From assembly GCA_002422795.1 (NCBI GenBank), contig DITJ01000099.1:17558-40819 (forward strand): a stretch of 23,262 bases of DNA. The letters run 5' to 3'. Both the position numbers and the translations under genes were made by a program. A model generated the notes under the pieces. That model did not search any database. It saw nothing but the letters and a program-made list of their open reading frames with translations, and was not told where the DNA came from. The stretch comes from Alphaproteobacteria bacterium UBA6187. GTDB taxonomy: Bacteria; Pseudomonadota; Alphaproteobacteria; Rickettsiales; UBA6187. Below, piece by piece: positions 15,133-23,189 of the stretch. Position 1 is the stretch's first letter; the number at the start of each line of letters is the position of its first letter.

Positions 15133-16368
15133 TTACATTACTAATGATTCCACCCCGTCAATTTCCCCAATAACTGCAAAAGTAGGGTTACCTTTAATTA
15201 TCCTTCCCATCATGCTTGATAGATCAGTAATATTTACCGCTGCAATTTTCTCAAGATGCTCTTCAACTGTAATATTCCTGCCAAAGCAGGTAAAATCACG
15301 CCCCAGATCATCAGCAACCGAACCTGCACGCTCTTTCGACATAAGCAGCGATGAGCGCACCCCTGCCCTTGCCCTATCCAGCTCTTTTTGCTCAATTAAA
15401 TGAGATGCCTTATGCAGTTCATCTTTTACCACTTTCAGCAGCTCATTAACATGCTCAGGAGCAGTCCCGGCATAGACATTAAATAAGCCAGCATCACAAT
15501 AGCTGGAATTAAAAGAGCTTACCGTATAAGCAAGGCCGCGCTTTTCACGCACTTCCTGGAACAGACGGGAGGACATTCCGCCACCCATAACGATAGATAA
15601 AAGCTGCGCTTTATAAATATCATCACTTTTATAATTAATGCCTTCAAAACCAAGTACAATATGCACTTGTTCAAGGTCGCGCTTTTCACGGAACTCACCA
15701 CCACTATAAATGGCTTTTTCAAATGTAGATTTTTTTCCAGGTTTAATTACAGAAAATTGCTCTGCAATAATATTTTCAATATTGCTGCCTGCAATGTTCC
15801 CGGCAACCGCTATAACTATATTTTCACCGTAATAGTGATTTTCTATATAATTTACAAAATCAATTTTTTGTACATTATTGATAAATTCCTCGGTACCAAG
15901 GATTGAACGCCCCATAGCCTGCGCAGGATAGGCAGTCTCCTGGAAATAATCGAAAATTATATCATCAGGTGTATCTATAGTCATCGCCAGTTCTTGCAGG
16001 ATAACGCCGCGTTCGCGTTCTACTTCTTCTTCATCAAAAACTGAATTCTGGATGATATCCGCAAGAATATCCACTGCCACATGCGCATCATCCTTTAAGG
16101 TTTTCGCATAATATACAGTAGTTTCACGGCCTGTATGGGCATTAAAATGCCCGCCAATATCATCAAATTCCTCGGCTATCTGCTTGGCACTGCGGCGTTT
16201 TGTGCCTTTGAATGCCATATGCTCAAGAAAATGGGAAATTCCATTACTTTCTAAGGATTCATAGCGGCTGCCGGTTGCCACCCACACACTAATGGAAACA
16301 GATTCAGTATGCTGCATATGCTGGGAAACAAGCTTAATCCCGTTCGCCATATTTATTACTTTAGGCAT
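15133..16368 (-). CDS. M16 family zinc metallopeptidase
   Basis: A 411-aa peptidase like the bacterial relatives of mitochondrial processing peptidase beta. The inverted zinc motif HxxEH is intact at H46-F-L-E49-H50 (ISHFLEHMAFKGT), with the distal zinc ligand E126 in RGVILQEL. The C-terminal half (about 170-400) is the inactive M16_C domain and includes the glycine-rich MGGGMSSRLFQEVREKRGLAYTV stretch. There is no signal peptide, so it probably acts in the cytoplasm on short peptides or presequence-like substrates. In many Alphaproteobacteria the homologue follows thrC; here it does not. It heads the - strand run into ygfZ and diverges from the pemK-like gene across 78 bp. Confidence 0.95.
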   Translation of the reverse strand: MPKVINMANGIKLVSQHMQHTESVSISVWVATGSRYESLESNGISHFLEHMAFKGTKRRSAKQIAEEFDDIGGHFNAHTGRETTVYYAKTLKDDAHVAVDILADIIQNSVFDEEEVERERGVILQELAMTIDTPDDIIFDYFQETAYPAQAMGRSILGTEEFINNVQKIDFVNYIENHYYGENIVIAVAGNIAGSNIENIIAEQFSVIKPGKKSTFEKAIYSGGEFREKRDLEQVHIVLGFEGINYKSDDIYKAQLLSIVMGGGMSSRLFQEVREKRGLAYTVSSFNSSYCDAGLFNVYAGTAPEHVNELLKVVKDELHKASHLIEQKELDRARAGVRSSLLMSKERAGSVADDLGRDFTCFGRNITVEEHLEKIAAVNITDLSSMMGRIIKGNPTFAVIGEIDGVESLVM

Positions 16369-16446
16369 TTAACTTCACTTTTTTTTATGATAAACAGATG
16401 CGGGAGTTTAGTTGCTATATAGTTAAGAATCAAGAAAACTATCATT

Positions 16447-16842
16447 ATGCAGAAAGATTTTGATAACTGGACTGCGATAAAGAAAGAGTCGCATGGCAAA
16501 GAAGGTAGGACGCTCTTTAAAGAGAGAGATGTCTGGTGGTGTAAGCTTGGGGTGAATATAGGCGATGAGCAGGATGGTAAAGGTGAATTTTTTCTACGCC
16601 CGGTTCTTGTTATAAGAAAGTTTAATAAGCGGGTTTTTATCGGGTTGCCCTTTAGCACAATAGTTAAAGATAACAATCCTTTTTATCATAAATTTGAATT
16701 CAAGGGCAGAACTCAATCTGTGATTTTAGCACAAATCCGGCTTTTAGATGCCAGAAGGCTTGAGGATAGGATGGGGAAAGTAAGCGATAGTGATTTTGAC
16801 GAAATAAAAGAAAAGTCCAGAAAACTTATTTTTAACTTCTAA
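16447..16842 (+). CDS. PemK/MazF family toxin-like protein, no antitoxin seen
   Basis: A 131-aa protein of the PemK-like (MazF fold) endoribonuclease family. The sequence RDVWWCKLGVNIGDEQDGKG (27-46), then FFLRPVLVIRKF and FIGLPFST, followed by VILAQIRLLDARRLEDRMGKV, is a recognisable subgroup, frequent as single genes in AT-rich genomes. The R in the LRPVLV strand and the S/T after GLP match positions used in MazF-like RNA cleavage. No antitoxin-sized ORF lies directly upstream (the M16 gene diverges 78 bp away) or downstream (efp is 271 bp on). It may be an orphan or use an antitoxin elsewhere. The ATG at 16447 has no clear ribosome site. Confidence 0.82.
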   Translation: MQKDFDNWTAIKKESHGKEGRTLFKERDVWWCKLGVNIGDEQDGKGEFFLRPVLVIRKFNKRVFIGLPFSTIVKDNNPFYHKFEFKGRTQSVILAQIRLLDARRLEDRMGKVSDSDFDEIKEKSRKLIFNF

Positions 16843-16848
16843 ATTACC

Positions 16849-16868
16849 CGGCCTCCTTGCGGAGGCCG
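16849..16868 (+). terminator. GC-rich hairpin after the PemK-like gene
   Basis: CGGCCTCC and GGAGGCCG pair perfectly (8 bp) around a TTGC tetraloop, starting 7 nt after the stop codon. It stands out in AT-rich surroundings. No T tract follows, so it could end transcription only weakly or protect the mRNA 3' end. A repeat-derived palindrome is the alternative. Confidence 0.4.
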
Positions 16869-16870
16869 AA

Positions 16871-17011
16871 GTGGCTAACGCCAATTTATGAAGTAATTAT
16901 AACATTAATATCTATAATGATGCAAGTGAAACTTATTAGAAATTCTAATTAATCAGCCCGCAGAATATACGAGCTGGTTGTGGCTAATGCCAATGTTGAG
17001 ATGATTATAAC
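16871..17011. repeat. Two imperfect direct copies of a ~32-bp block upstream of efp
   Basis: The blocks at 16871-16903 and 16980-17011 share GTGGCTAA(C/T)GCCAAT at their start and ATTATAAC at their end. Each contains a TGGC-TAAY-GCCA mini-palindrome and each follows a stem-like sequence. They lie 100-240 bp before the efp start and may be regulatory sites or remains of a duplicated small repeat. Confidence 0.5.
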
Positions 17012-17113
17012 TAATAAACACGAACCCGTAAATAATTTTAATAAATTTAAGTAGATTTTAGCAATTTACTTCTTTAAAACCCTGAAACAGAAACATAATA
17101 AGGAACCCAAGCC

Positions 17114-17680
17114 ATGAAAATAAACGCTGTTGCAATCCGCCCGGGAAACGTACTTGAATTTAACAATAAATTATGCGTTGTATCAAAAATCCAGCATACA
17201 CAACCAGGTAAAGGCGGTGCTTATATGCAGGTGGAAATGAAAGATATCAAGGAAGGCACTAAATATAATGAACGCTTCCGTTCCAGCGAAACTGTTGAAA
17301 AAGCCCATCTGGACACAAACTCATACCAGTATCTTTATAAAGATGAGCATAACATCACAGTTATGGACACTGAAAACTATGAACAACACAGCATAAGTAA
17401 CGATCTTGTAGGCGACCCGATAATATTCCTGCAAGATGGCATGATGGTATCCGTGGTAAGTTACCAAGGCGCACCTGTTGCAGTGGAACTACCTGAAACA
17501 GCCATCCAGGAAATTGCAGAAACTGAGCCGGTTGTAAAAGGCCAGACCGCTGCATCATCTTACAAACCAGCAATACTTGATAATGGCGCACGCGTTACCG
17601 TTCCTCCATTCATTGGAACTGGCGACCGCGTTGTTGTGAGAACTGCTGATTCAACTTATGTTGAAAGGTCGAAAGACTAA
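17114..17680 (+). CDS. efp: Translation elongation factor P
   Basis: EF-P, 188 aa and full length, with the three expected beta domains. It binds ribosomes stalled at polyproline and promotes peptide bond formation. The conserved loop is QPGKGGAYMQ (30-39) with K33 at the modified-lysine position, followed by GTKYNERFRSSETVEKA. The C-terminal OB domain ends with GARVTVPPFIGTGDRVVVRT (158-177), matching the family closely. AAGGA lies upstream of the ATG at 17114. In several Alphaproteobacteria efp is followed by an inositol monophosphatase gene (recalled); here a ParD/ParE pair separates the two. Window proteins with consecutive prolines (the ankyrin and OmpA-type proteins) are likely clients, by inference. 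Confidence 0.97.
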   Translation: MKINAVAIRPGNVLEFNNKLCVVSKIQHTQPGKGGAYMQVEMKDIKEGTKYNERFRSSETVEKAHLDTNSYQYLYKDEHNITVMDTENYEQHSISNDLVGDPIIFLQDGMMVSVVSYQGAPVAVELPETAIQEIAETEPVVKGQTAASSYKPAILDNGARVTVPPFIGTGDRVVVRTADSTYVERSKD

Positions 17681-17761
17681 TTTATTGCATTGCTTCACTT
17701 TATACTCTAATATTTATGGTTAGGAAGCTACCACAATAAAGTTAGAATTTGAGGTATTATT

Positions 17762-18013
17762 ATGGATATTCCAGTTACACCTAAATTAGCACAAAGGATT
17801 CAAGATAAAGTTTCCTCGGGTATTTATGGCAATACTGATGAAGTAATAAGTGAAGCATTGCGTTTATTAGATGAACGCGATATGTATAAAATGCGTGGCA
17901 TTGAAATGCTAAAAAAAGATATAGATGAAGGTTATCGGATAGGTGGCAGGCATGATCTTGATGTACAAGAGATAATTAGGCGTAAAACTGATAAAAAGGC
18001 TCATGACTGTTAA
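17762..18013 (+). CDS. parD: ParD-like ribbon-helix-helix antitoxin
   Basis: An 83-aa type II antitoxin of the ParD/CopG family. The N-terminal strand DIPVTPKLAQRIQDKVSSG (2-20) and the helix YGNTDEVISEALRLLDERD (22-40) form the DNA-binding ribbon-helix-helix dimer; the S-x-[YF]-x-[ST]-x-x-E-[VA]-[IV] pattern is preserved. The C-terminal tail (about 41-83) is charged and should wrap the toxin. GAGGT 7 nt before the ATG at 17762 supports the start. Its 3' end overlaps parE by 11 bp. Such pairs autorepress through the antitoxin. Confidence 0.88.
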   Translation: MDIPVTPKLAQRIQDKVSSGIYGNTDEVISEALRLLDERDMYKMRGIEMLKKDIDEGYRIGGRHDLDVQEIIRRKTDKKAHDC

Positions 18014-18296
18014 ATTATCAACCCTTGCTCAATTAGACCTTGAGGATATTTGGGAATTCATAGCAACTGATTCCATAGAAACTGCCAATAATTATTTATT
18101 AAATTTGCAGGAAAGGCTTAACAACCTTTCCGAGCAACCTTTTTCTGGAAGGAAACGCAAAGAATTTGCAATAAACCTACTATCTTTTCCCATAGATAAT
18201 TATGTAATATTCTATGAAATGGAATCCGAAAAACAAATATACATCGTAAGGATATTACATTCAGCCCGCGACATATCTTCTATTTTATTAAATTAA
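18003..18296 (+). CDS. parE: ParE/RelE family toxin
   Basis: A 97-aa toxin of the RelE/ParE superfamily. LSTLAQLDLEDIWEFIATDS (5-24) is the usual N-terminal helix pair. LSEQPFSGRKRKEF (41-54) carries the P-x-x-G-R motif typical of ParE, and YVIFYEMESEKQIYIVRILHSARDI (66-90) is the conserved C-terminal sheet with R83, H85 and R88. The match to ParE-type (gyrase-inhibiting) rather than RelE-type (ribosome-dependent RNase) toxins is by motif only. It overlaps parD by 11 bp, with AAGG before the ATG. It ends 13 bp before suhB, so suhB may be transcribed from this operon. Confidence 0.88.
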   Translation: MTVKLSTLAQLDLEDIWEFIATDSIETANNYLLNLQERLNNLSEQPFSGRKRKEFAINLLSFPIDNYVIFYEMESEKQIYIVRILHSARDISSILLN

Positions 18297-18309
18297 CATT
18301 GGTTTTATA

Positions 18310-19107
18310 ATGCCTGTATTCTCCCCCACTATGACTGTAATGATGAAAGCCGTGCGTAAAGCAACCAGGGCGTTAATTCGTGACTTTGGCGAATTGGAAA
18401 ATTTACAGGTTTCCAAAAAAGGTACTAACGATTTCGTAACTGCCGCAGATTTAAAAGCTGAAAAAATCTTAATAGAAGAATTACAGAAAGCTCGCCCTAA
18501 ATATGGCTTCCTTACCGAAGAAAGTGGTGAAATCCCAGGAACGGATGAAAGCCACCGCTGGATTATCGATCCTTTGGACGGAACAATAAACTTCATGCAT
18601 GGCCATCCTACTTTTTGTTCAACAATCGCACTGGAAAGAACCCACCCGAACGGCTCCAGGGAAATTATTGCGGCACTCACTGAAGCGCCTGTACTGAATG
18701 AAATATTCTGGGCTGAAAAAGGTGTTGGAGCCTGGGTTGAAGGCGGCCATACCGCACGGCGCTTACGCGTTTCCGCACGCACAAAATATACAGATTCATT
18801 ATTATGTGTTGGCGCGCTCAAAACCGATATAACAAGCGTGAATAAGCTTGTATCCCTTCAGGCAAGCGGCGTTCGTGCAATCGGCTCCACCGCGCTTGCA
18901 CTAGCTTATACTGCATCAGGCAATTTCGATGCTTTCATGCAAGGTAAAACCAATTATTGGGATATAGCAGCAGGAATATTGCTGGTAAAAGAAGCTGGTG
19001 GGAACGTTACAACATATAACAATAAAAATGATTTCCATAATAGCAATCCAAGCATCATCGCTGCAAATGACATAATGCACGGAAATCTCATCAAAGAGAT
19101 AGAATAA
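18310..19107 (+). CDS. suhB: Inositol monophosphatase family protein (SuhB-like)
   Basis: A 265-aa magnesium-dependent phosphatase of the IMPase/SuhB family. All metal-binding motifs are present: DFVTAAD (41-47), TEES (69-72), IDPLDGTINFMHGHP (86-100) and WDIAAG (217-222). Such proteins hydrolyse inositol monophosphate; in E. coli SuhB also acts in rRNA transcription and ribosome assembly. Length and the C-terminal AGG-V region are normal. The gene starts 13 bp after parE, no ribosome site is clear before the ATG at 18310, and in-frame ATGs at codons 8, 11 and 12 are possible alternatives. Its likely natural partner is efp, from which the toxin-antitoxin pair separates it. Confidence 0.94.
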   Translation: MPVFSPTMTVMMKAVRKATRALIRDFGELENLQVSKKGTNDFVTAADLKAEKILIEELQKARPKYGFLTEESGEIPGTDESHRWIIDPLDGTINFMHGHPTFCSTIALERTHPNGSREIIAALTEAPVLNEIFWAEKGVGAWVEGGHTARRLRVSARTKYTDSLLCVGALKTDITSVNKLVSLQASGVRAIGSTALALAYTASGNFDAFMQGKTNYWDIAAGILLVKEAGGNVTTYNNKNDFHNSNPSIIAANDIMHGNLIKEIE

Positions 19108-19188
19108 ACATAGCGCAACAGCAGGTTGTTTAAGCAATAGGTTTAAATACTCCAGCACAAAGCGCAAGATTTACAAAATTATTGTTGA

Positions 19189-19241
19189 TTGATTCTATCT
19201 TCCTTGATTCTTATAATAGTTTCCACTATAGCTTAGCTATA
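19189..19241 (+). promoter_or_regulatory. Probable promoter and palindrome before the OmpA-type gene
   Basis: TTGATT (19189-19194), a 17-bp spacer and TATAAT (19212-19217) make a near-consensus sigma-70-like promoter. A palindrome TATAGCT-T-AGCTATA follows at 19227-19241, just past the expected transcription start, in operator position. A second TATAAT lies at 19238-19243. The gene start is at 19278. Confidence 0.6.
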
Positions 19242-19277
19242 ATACGCTATGTAAAATCAAAGCCTTAATAGGTAATT

Positions 19278-21458
19278 ATGCGCAAGAAAAACAATACTAT
19301 CAGAATGTTAGCAGCTTTCACCGCCCTTACTAGCGGTGCAACTCCTATTTACAGCCATGCACAGGCAAAATCATTACCTTCAATAGAACTAAATTTCGAT
19401 GTTTTAGAAAGGTTGCAGATACAGGAAGAGCCTGTACTTACAAAAAATCTCCATGCAAAACCTGCCCAACTGGAAGATTCTGAAAGAATCGTAAAACCTG
19501 AATTGAAGCCTCAGCAGGTTATAATTGCCGAGCCTGCGGAAAAAGTTAAACATGAGAATGCCCAAAAAGCGGCAAAAAAAGACGATTTAACGATACTACC
19601 ATCTTCAATCTCTCCAGATTCAGAAAAACAACCTGCTGGAGTTGTTAGCAAAGATTCAACCCCGCCGATCGTAATAGAGAAAGACGTTCAGTCCGGTGCA
19701 TCTGGTGCTAATGCCGTACAAACAGAGAAAAAAAGTGCATTAAGCTCATTCCTTGACAAATTCACACCAACTAAGCCAGAAAAAACTGATGCTGTAAAAG
19801 TAGAACCCCTTCCAATCCAGGAAGCTGTGACAAGTGATGCAGTAAAAGATATTGAACAAACACCAGTGATTAAGGAAAGTAAAGCTACTGCTACAGATAC
19901 TAATAAAAAAGCACGCACAGAAAAGAAGAAAGAGACAAAGAAAAAAACTTCCTCTGAAAAATCAAAGGAAGCTTCCAAGAAGCCTGTAAAAAAACAGGTA
20001 GTATCTACTAGTAAAGATGTTCCTTCTAAAAAAACCGATACCAAAACTGAAAATGCTATAACGGTTCCAGAAATAAAACATGAAAGTCTTGCCCGCCCGG
20101 CAACTACAGATGTTGAAAAAGCGCCTGAAAATACCACTGTCCAGCAAGTACCTGAGCAAGAAACAGTTATGCCTGAAGTGGTTAAAAACGAAAACCACGA
20201 TGAAATTATAAGCAAACCTACTGCCGAAGAACAGGCTAAAAACAACAGCGCATGGCAATTATTCCTAAAAGAATCCAAAAAGAAATCTGATGCAGCGGAA
20301 CTAAGCAATACGGAAACTAAGCCTGCGGAAGAACCAAATTCATTTATATTTGCAAGCAAACCTTCTGTGGTGGCAACGTCTAAAAACCCTATAGAAGATA
20401 CTAAGCCAGAGGCACCTGAAGTTAAAACCGCTGAGGAAACTCCCGTTCAAAGTGAGCAGTTTGAACAAACGGAAATTGAAACAGTTGCACCGCAAGAAGA
20501 AAATCTATCCGAGCAACCTGACAGCGCTTCAGAAACTGAAGTGGCTAAAATCGATTTACTCCCAGAAGAAATGGTTCCACCTACTGAAAAAGAAACAATT
20601 GACCGCGATGTTATAGAGGAAGTACCGTCAGAATCAGTTGCTCCAAAAGCCGAAAAAGGTTTTTTTGCTTCCCTGATGGATAAAATCACTTCATTTGGCA
20701 GTTCTAAAAAAGATATAAAAAATTCTGATGTAGCAGCGCCAGAAGAAACAGAGCAGCCCATTGAACAAAATACAGACACTAACGAACCTCCATTACTGGC
20801 GCAAGTGAAGGATGCAACTCCTGAAAATAGCCCCCTTGAAGAAGAAATGGCGAAAAGCAAGAAAATTCTTGAAGAAAAAGCCAAATCTTCAACAAATGAA
20901 GCTGAAAACAACACCACGCAACTCGTCAGCGAAACAGAAAGGAAACTTAGCGATGCAATTGATAGTCAATTAGCATCTCCTGCCCCTTCTTCAGTACCTC
21001 CGGTGCCTGAACCAGCAGAAATTCCTATGCAATTATCTGCCCTGCCTCCTCCTGGGGATGCCGCACATATTACATTAAAAGATATGGAGAAAGGTCAGGA
21101 ACCTGAAAACCAAAATGCACCTGGAAAACAGCAGGTTGTTACGGATAATAACATTTTATTAAGCATCACTTTTGATGAAAATAACGTTACGTTGAGTAAC
21201 TCAGATAAAGAAAAATTAAACAAACTTATCCAGAACTTACTGGATTCCGGCAAAAGGCTGAAAGTAATGAGTTATGCAAGCGGTGTTGATAATGAAGTAA
21301 ATTCAGCACGCAGGATTTCATTGCAACGTGCTATCGCTATCAGAACGCAGATGATTCAGGCGGGACTTGAAAAGAACCGCATAAATGTACAGGCAATCGG
21401 CAATAACACTACCGACAAGGAATTTGCCAATAGCACCAACATTTATGTAGTGGAATAA
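19278..21458 (+). CDS. Exported protein with long disordered linker and C-terminal OmpA domain
   Basis: A 726-aa protein. It has a signal peptide (residues 1-30, cleavage probably after HAQA), about 590 residues of low-complexity sequence rich in Glu, Lys, Pro, Thr and Ser, and an OmpA-like peptidoglycan-binding domain at 624-726 (ILLSITFDENNVTLSNSDKE, then SGVDNE, NSARRISLQRAIAIRTQMIQ). The D and R that contact diaminopimelate in OmpA domains are plausibly D648 and R663. The linker has a strongly basic patch (about 209-253) and otherwise acidic repeats of Pro-Glu/Lys-Pro type, which could span the periplasm like TonB. Three short hydrophobic islands interrupt it (153-162, 323-332, 460-472). 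No membrane anchor other than the signal was seen. Weak AGGT precedes the ATG. Function unknown; an envelope-spanning scaffold is inference. Confidence 0.8.
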   Translation: MRKKNNTIRMLAAFTALTSGATPIYSHAQAKSLPSIELNFDVLERLQIQEEPVLTKNLHAKPAQLEDSERIVKPELKPQQVIIAEPAEKVKHENAQKAAKKDDLTILPSSISPDSEKQPAGVVSKDSTPPIVIEKDVQSGASGANAVQTEKKSALSSFLDKFTPTKPEKTDAVKVEPLPIQEAVTSDAVKDIEQTPVIKESKATATDTNKKARTEKKKETKKKTSSEKSKEASKKPVKKQVVSTSKDVPSKKTDTKTENAITVPEIKHESLARPATTDVEKAPENTTVQQVPEQETVMPEVVKNENHDEIISKPTAEEQAKNNSAWQLFLKESKKKSDAAELSNTETKPAEEPNSFIFASKPSVVATSKNPIEDTKPEAPEVKTAEETPVQSEQFEQTEIETVAPQEENLSEQPDSASETEVAKIDLLPEEMVPPTEKETIDRDVIEEVPSESVAPKAEKGFFASLMDKITSFGSSKKDIKNSDVAAPEETEQPIEQNTDTNEPPLLAQVKDATPENSPLEEEMAKSKKILEEKAKSSTNEAENNTTQLVSETERKLSDAIDSQLASPAPSSVPPVPEPAEIPMQLSALPPPGDAAHITLKDMEKGQEPENQNAPGKQQVVTDNNILLSITFDENNVTLSNSDKEKLNKLIQNLLDSGKRLKVMSYASGVDNEVNSARRISLQRAIAIRTQMIQAGLEKNRINVQAIGNNTTDKEFANSTNIYVVE

Positions 21459-21514
21459 TTTTCATAATGAAGTTTTAATTGCCCTACCCTACTATATTTG
21501 GTAGATAGGTGTCA

Positions 21515-21632
21515 GGAATTAGGGATTGGAGATTAGGGATTGGGTTCCAGGCTTCCTTAGATAAAGCTAATTTGGGATCCAACTTTTCTAAAACCCAATC
21601 CCTAATCCCCAATCCCCCAATCCCTAACCCCC
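21515..21632. repeat. Inverted pair of 7-bp tandem repeats in pccB leader
   Basis: The left arm (21515-21548) is made of the 7-mers ATTAGGG, ATTGGAG, ATTAGGG and ATTGGGT. The right arm (21591-21632), read on the minus strand, is GTTAGGG, ATTGGGG, an extra G, ATTGGGG, ATTAGGG and ATTGGGT. The arms are complementary over most of their length, with about 42 bp between them, and end 8 bp before the pccB ATG. The block is open in frame with pccB, back to a GTG at 21509. Confidence 0.85.
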
Positions 21633-21640
21633 ATATTTTT

Positions 21641-23176
21641 ATGAAAGCAAAAGTAATACAGGAACTCGAACAACGCAGGAAAGATGCCTGCACTGGCGGC
21701 GGAGCAAAGCGAATTGATGCCCAGCATGAAGGCGGAAAATTAACCGCGCGCGAACGCATAGAAGTACTGCTGGACCCGGATTCTTTTGAAGAATACGGTA
21801 TGTTTGCGCAAGCGCGTTGTACTGATTTCGGAATGGAAAACAAAAGAACCTCCGGCGATGGCGTGGTTACAGGCCACGGCACTATTAATGGCCGTTTGGT
21901 GTTTGTATATTCACAGGATTTTACAGTCCTTGGCGGCTCGCTTGGTGAAGTACATGCCGAGAAAATCTGCCGCATACAGGATATGGCAATTAAAGTTGGC
22001 GCGCCAGTAATCGGTATTAATGATTCCGGCGGCGCACGTATCCAGGAAGGTGTTAATTCACTGGGCGGATATGGAGAAATATTCCAGCGCAATGTTGATG
22101 CTTCAGGCGTTATACCGCAAATTTCCCTGATAATGGGGCCATGCGCTGGCGGCGCGGTTTATTCCCCTGCCCTTACAGATTTTATTTTCATGGTTAAGAA
22201 CACTTCATACATGTTTGTAACCGGGCCTGAAGTTGTGAAAACCGTAACGCATGAGGATGTAACCCGTGAAGTTCTGGGCGGAGCTTCTACCCATACCGCT
22301 AAAACTGGCGTTGCTGATATGGGGTTTGATAATGATATTGAAGCCCTGCTGCAAACCAGAAGGTTAATTAACTTCCTGCCGCTTTCGAACCGTGATGAGC
22401 AAACTAAGCGCCACACTAAAGATTATGCAGATAGGCTTGACCTTTCCTTAAACTCGCTTGTGCCGGAAAACCCGAACAAGCCTTATAACATGAAAGAGCT
22501 TATAGACAGGGTGGTGGATGAAGGTGATTTCTTTGAATTACAGCCTGATTTTGCCAGAAATATAATTATAGGCTTTGGTCGCATGGAAGGCTATACTGTG
22601 GGCTTTGTTGCCAACCAGCCTATGCACCTTGCCGGATGCCTTGATATTGATGCCTCACGCAAAGCCGCGCGCTTCATCCGTTTTTGTGATGCGTTTAATA
22701 TTCCGGTGGTTACTTTCGTTGATGTTCCTGGCTTCTTGCCTGGCGTATCACAAGAACATAGCGGTATTATAAAACATGGCGCAAAACTGCTTTATGCTTA
22801 CGCGGAAGCCACGGTTCCGAAAATAACAGTTATCACCAGGAAAGCTTATGGTGGCGCTTATATAGTTATGAATTCAAAGCACCTGAAAGGTGATATGAAT
22901 TACGCATGGGCGAATGCTGAAATTGCTGTGATGGGGCCAAAGGGCGCCGCGCAGATATTATTCCGCGAACATGCCAATGATAAAGAAAAGATGGAAGAAC
23001 TCACCAACGATTATGTCGAAAAATTCGCATCCCCATTTGCAGCGGCATCGCGCGGGTTTATCGATGAGGTAATCAGGCCACAAAATACCAGGTGGCGCAT
23101 CTGCCGCGCGCTTACATTGCTGCGTAAAAAGAAGGTTGAGAAACCTTGGAAGAAGCATGATAATTTGCCGCTTTAG
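21641..23176 (+). CDS. pccB: Propionyl-CoA carboxylase beta subunit
   Basis: The carboxyltransferase subunit, 511 aa from the chosen start, which moves carboxyl from biotin to propionyl-CoA to give methylmalonyl-CoA. The protein starts MKAKVIQELEQRRKDA and continues with KRIDAQHEGGKLTARERIE, the normal family N terminus. Later come SGGARIQEGVNSLGGYGEI (about 128-146), MGPCAGGAVYSPALTDF (about 165-181) and KAYGGAYIVMNSKHL (about 400-414), which form the acyl-CoA and biotin sites. It ends KHDNLPL, as PccB proteins do. The frame stays open upstream to a GTG at 21509, but those 44 codons are the 7-bp repeat block, so ATG 21641 is preferred even though no ribosome site precedes it. The biotin-carrying alpha subunit is not in the window. 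Confidence 0.96.
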   Translation: MKAKVIQELEQRRKDACTGGGAKRIDAQHEGGKLTARERIEVLLDPDSFEEYGMFAQARCTDFGMENKRTSGDGVVTGHGTINGRLVFVYSQDFTVLGGSLGEVHAEKICRIQDMAIKVGAPVIGINDSGGARIQEGVNSLGGYGEIFQRNVDASGVIPQISLIMGPCAGGAVYSPALTDFIFMVKNTSYMFVTGPEVVKTVTHEDVTREVLGGASTHTAKTGVADMGFDNDIEALLQTRRLINFLPLSNRDEQTKRHTKDYADRLDLSLNSLVPENPNKPYNMKELIDRVVDEGDFFELQPDFARNIIIGFGRMEGYTVGFVANQPMHLAGCLDIDASRKAARFIRFCDAFNIPVVTFVDVPGFLPGVSQEHSGIIKHGAKLLYAYAEATVPKITVITRKAYGGAYIVMNSKHLKGDMNYAWANAEIAVMGPKGAAQILFREHANDKEKMEELTNDYVEKFASPFAAASRGFIDEVIRPQNTRWRICRALTLLRKKKVEKPWKKHDNLPL

Positions 23177-23189
23177 TAATATTAATGCC

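Noticed and set aside
19117..19130. 14-bp sequence AACAGCAGGTTGTT repeated at 21127-21140
   Set aside because: A single short match, one copy in coding sequence, with no further structure; chance is likely enough.
19688..20359. 223-codon minus-strand ORF opposite the OmpA-type gene
   Set aside because: Open by compositional bias of the Lys/Glu/Thr-rich sense strand; no domain or start signal.
21509..21640. 44-residue N-terminal extension of PccB from a GTG start
   Set aside because: It is translation of the 7-bp repeats; the family N terminus begins at ATG 21641.
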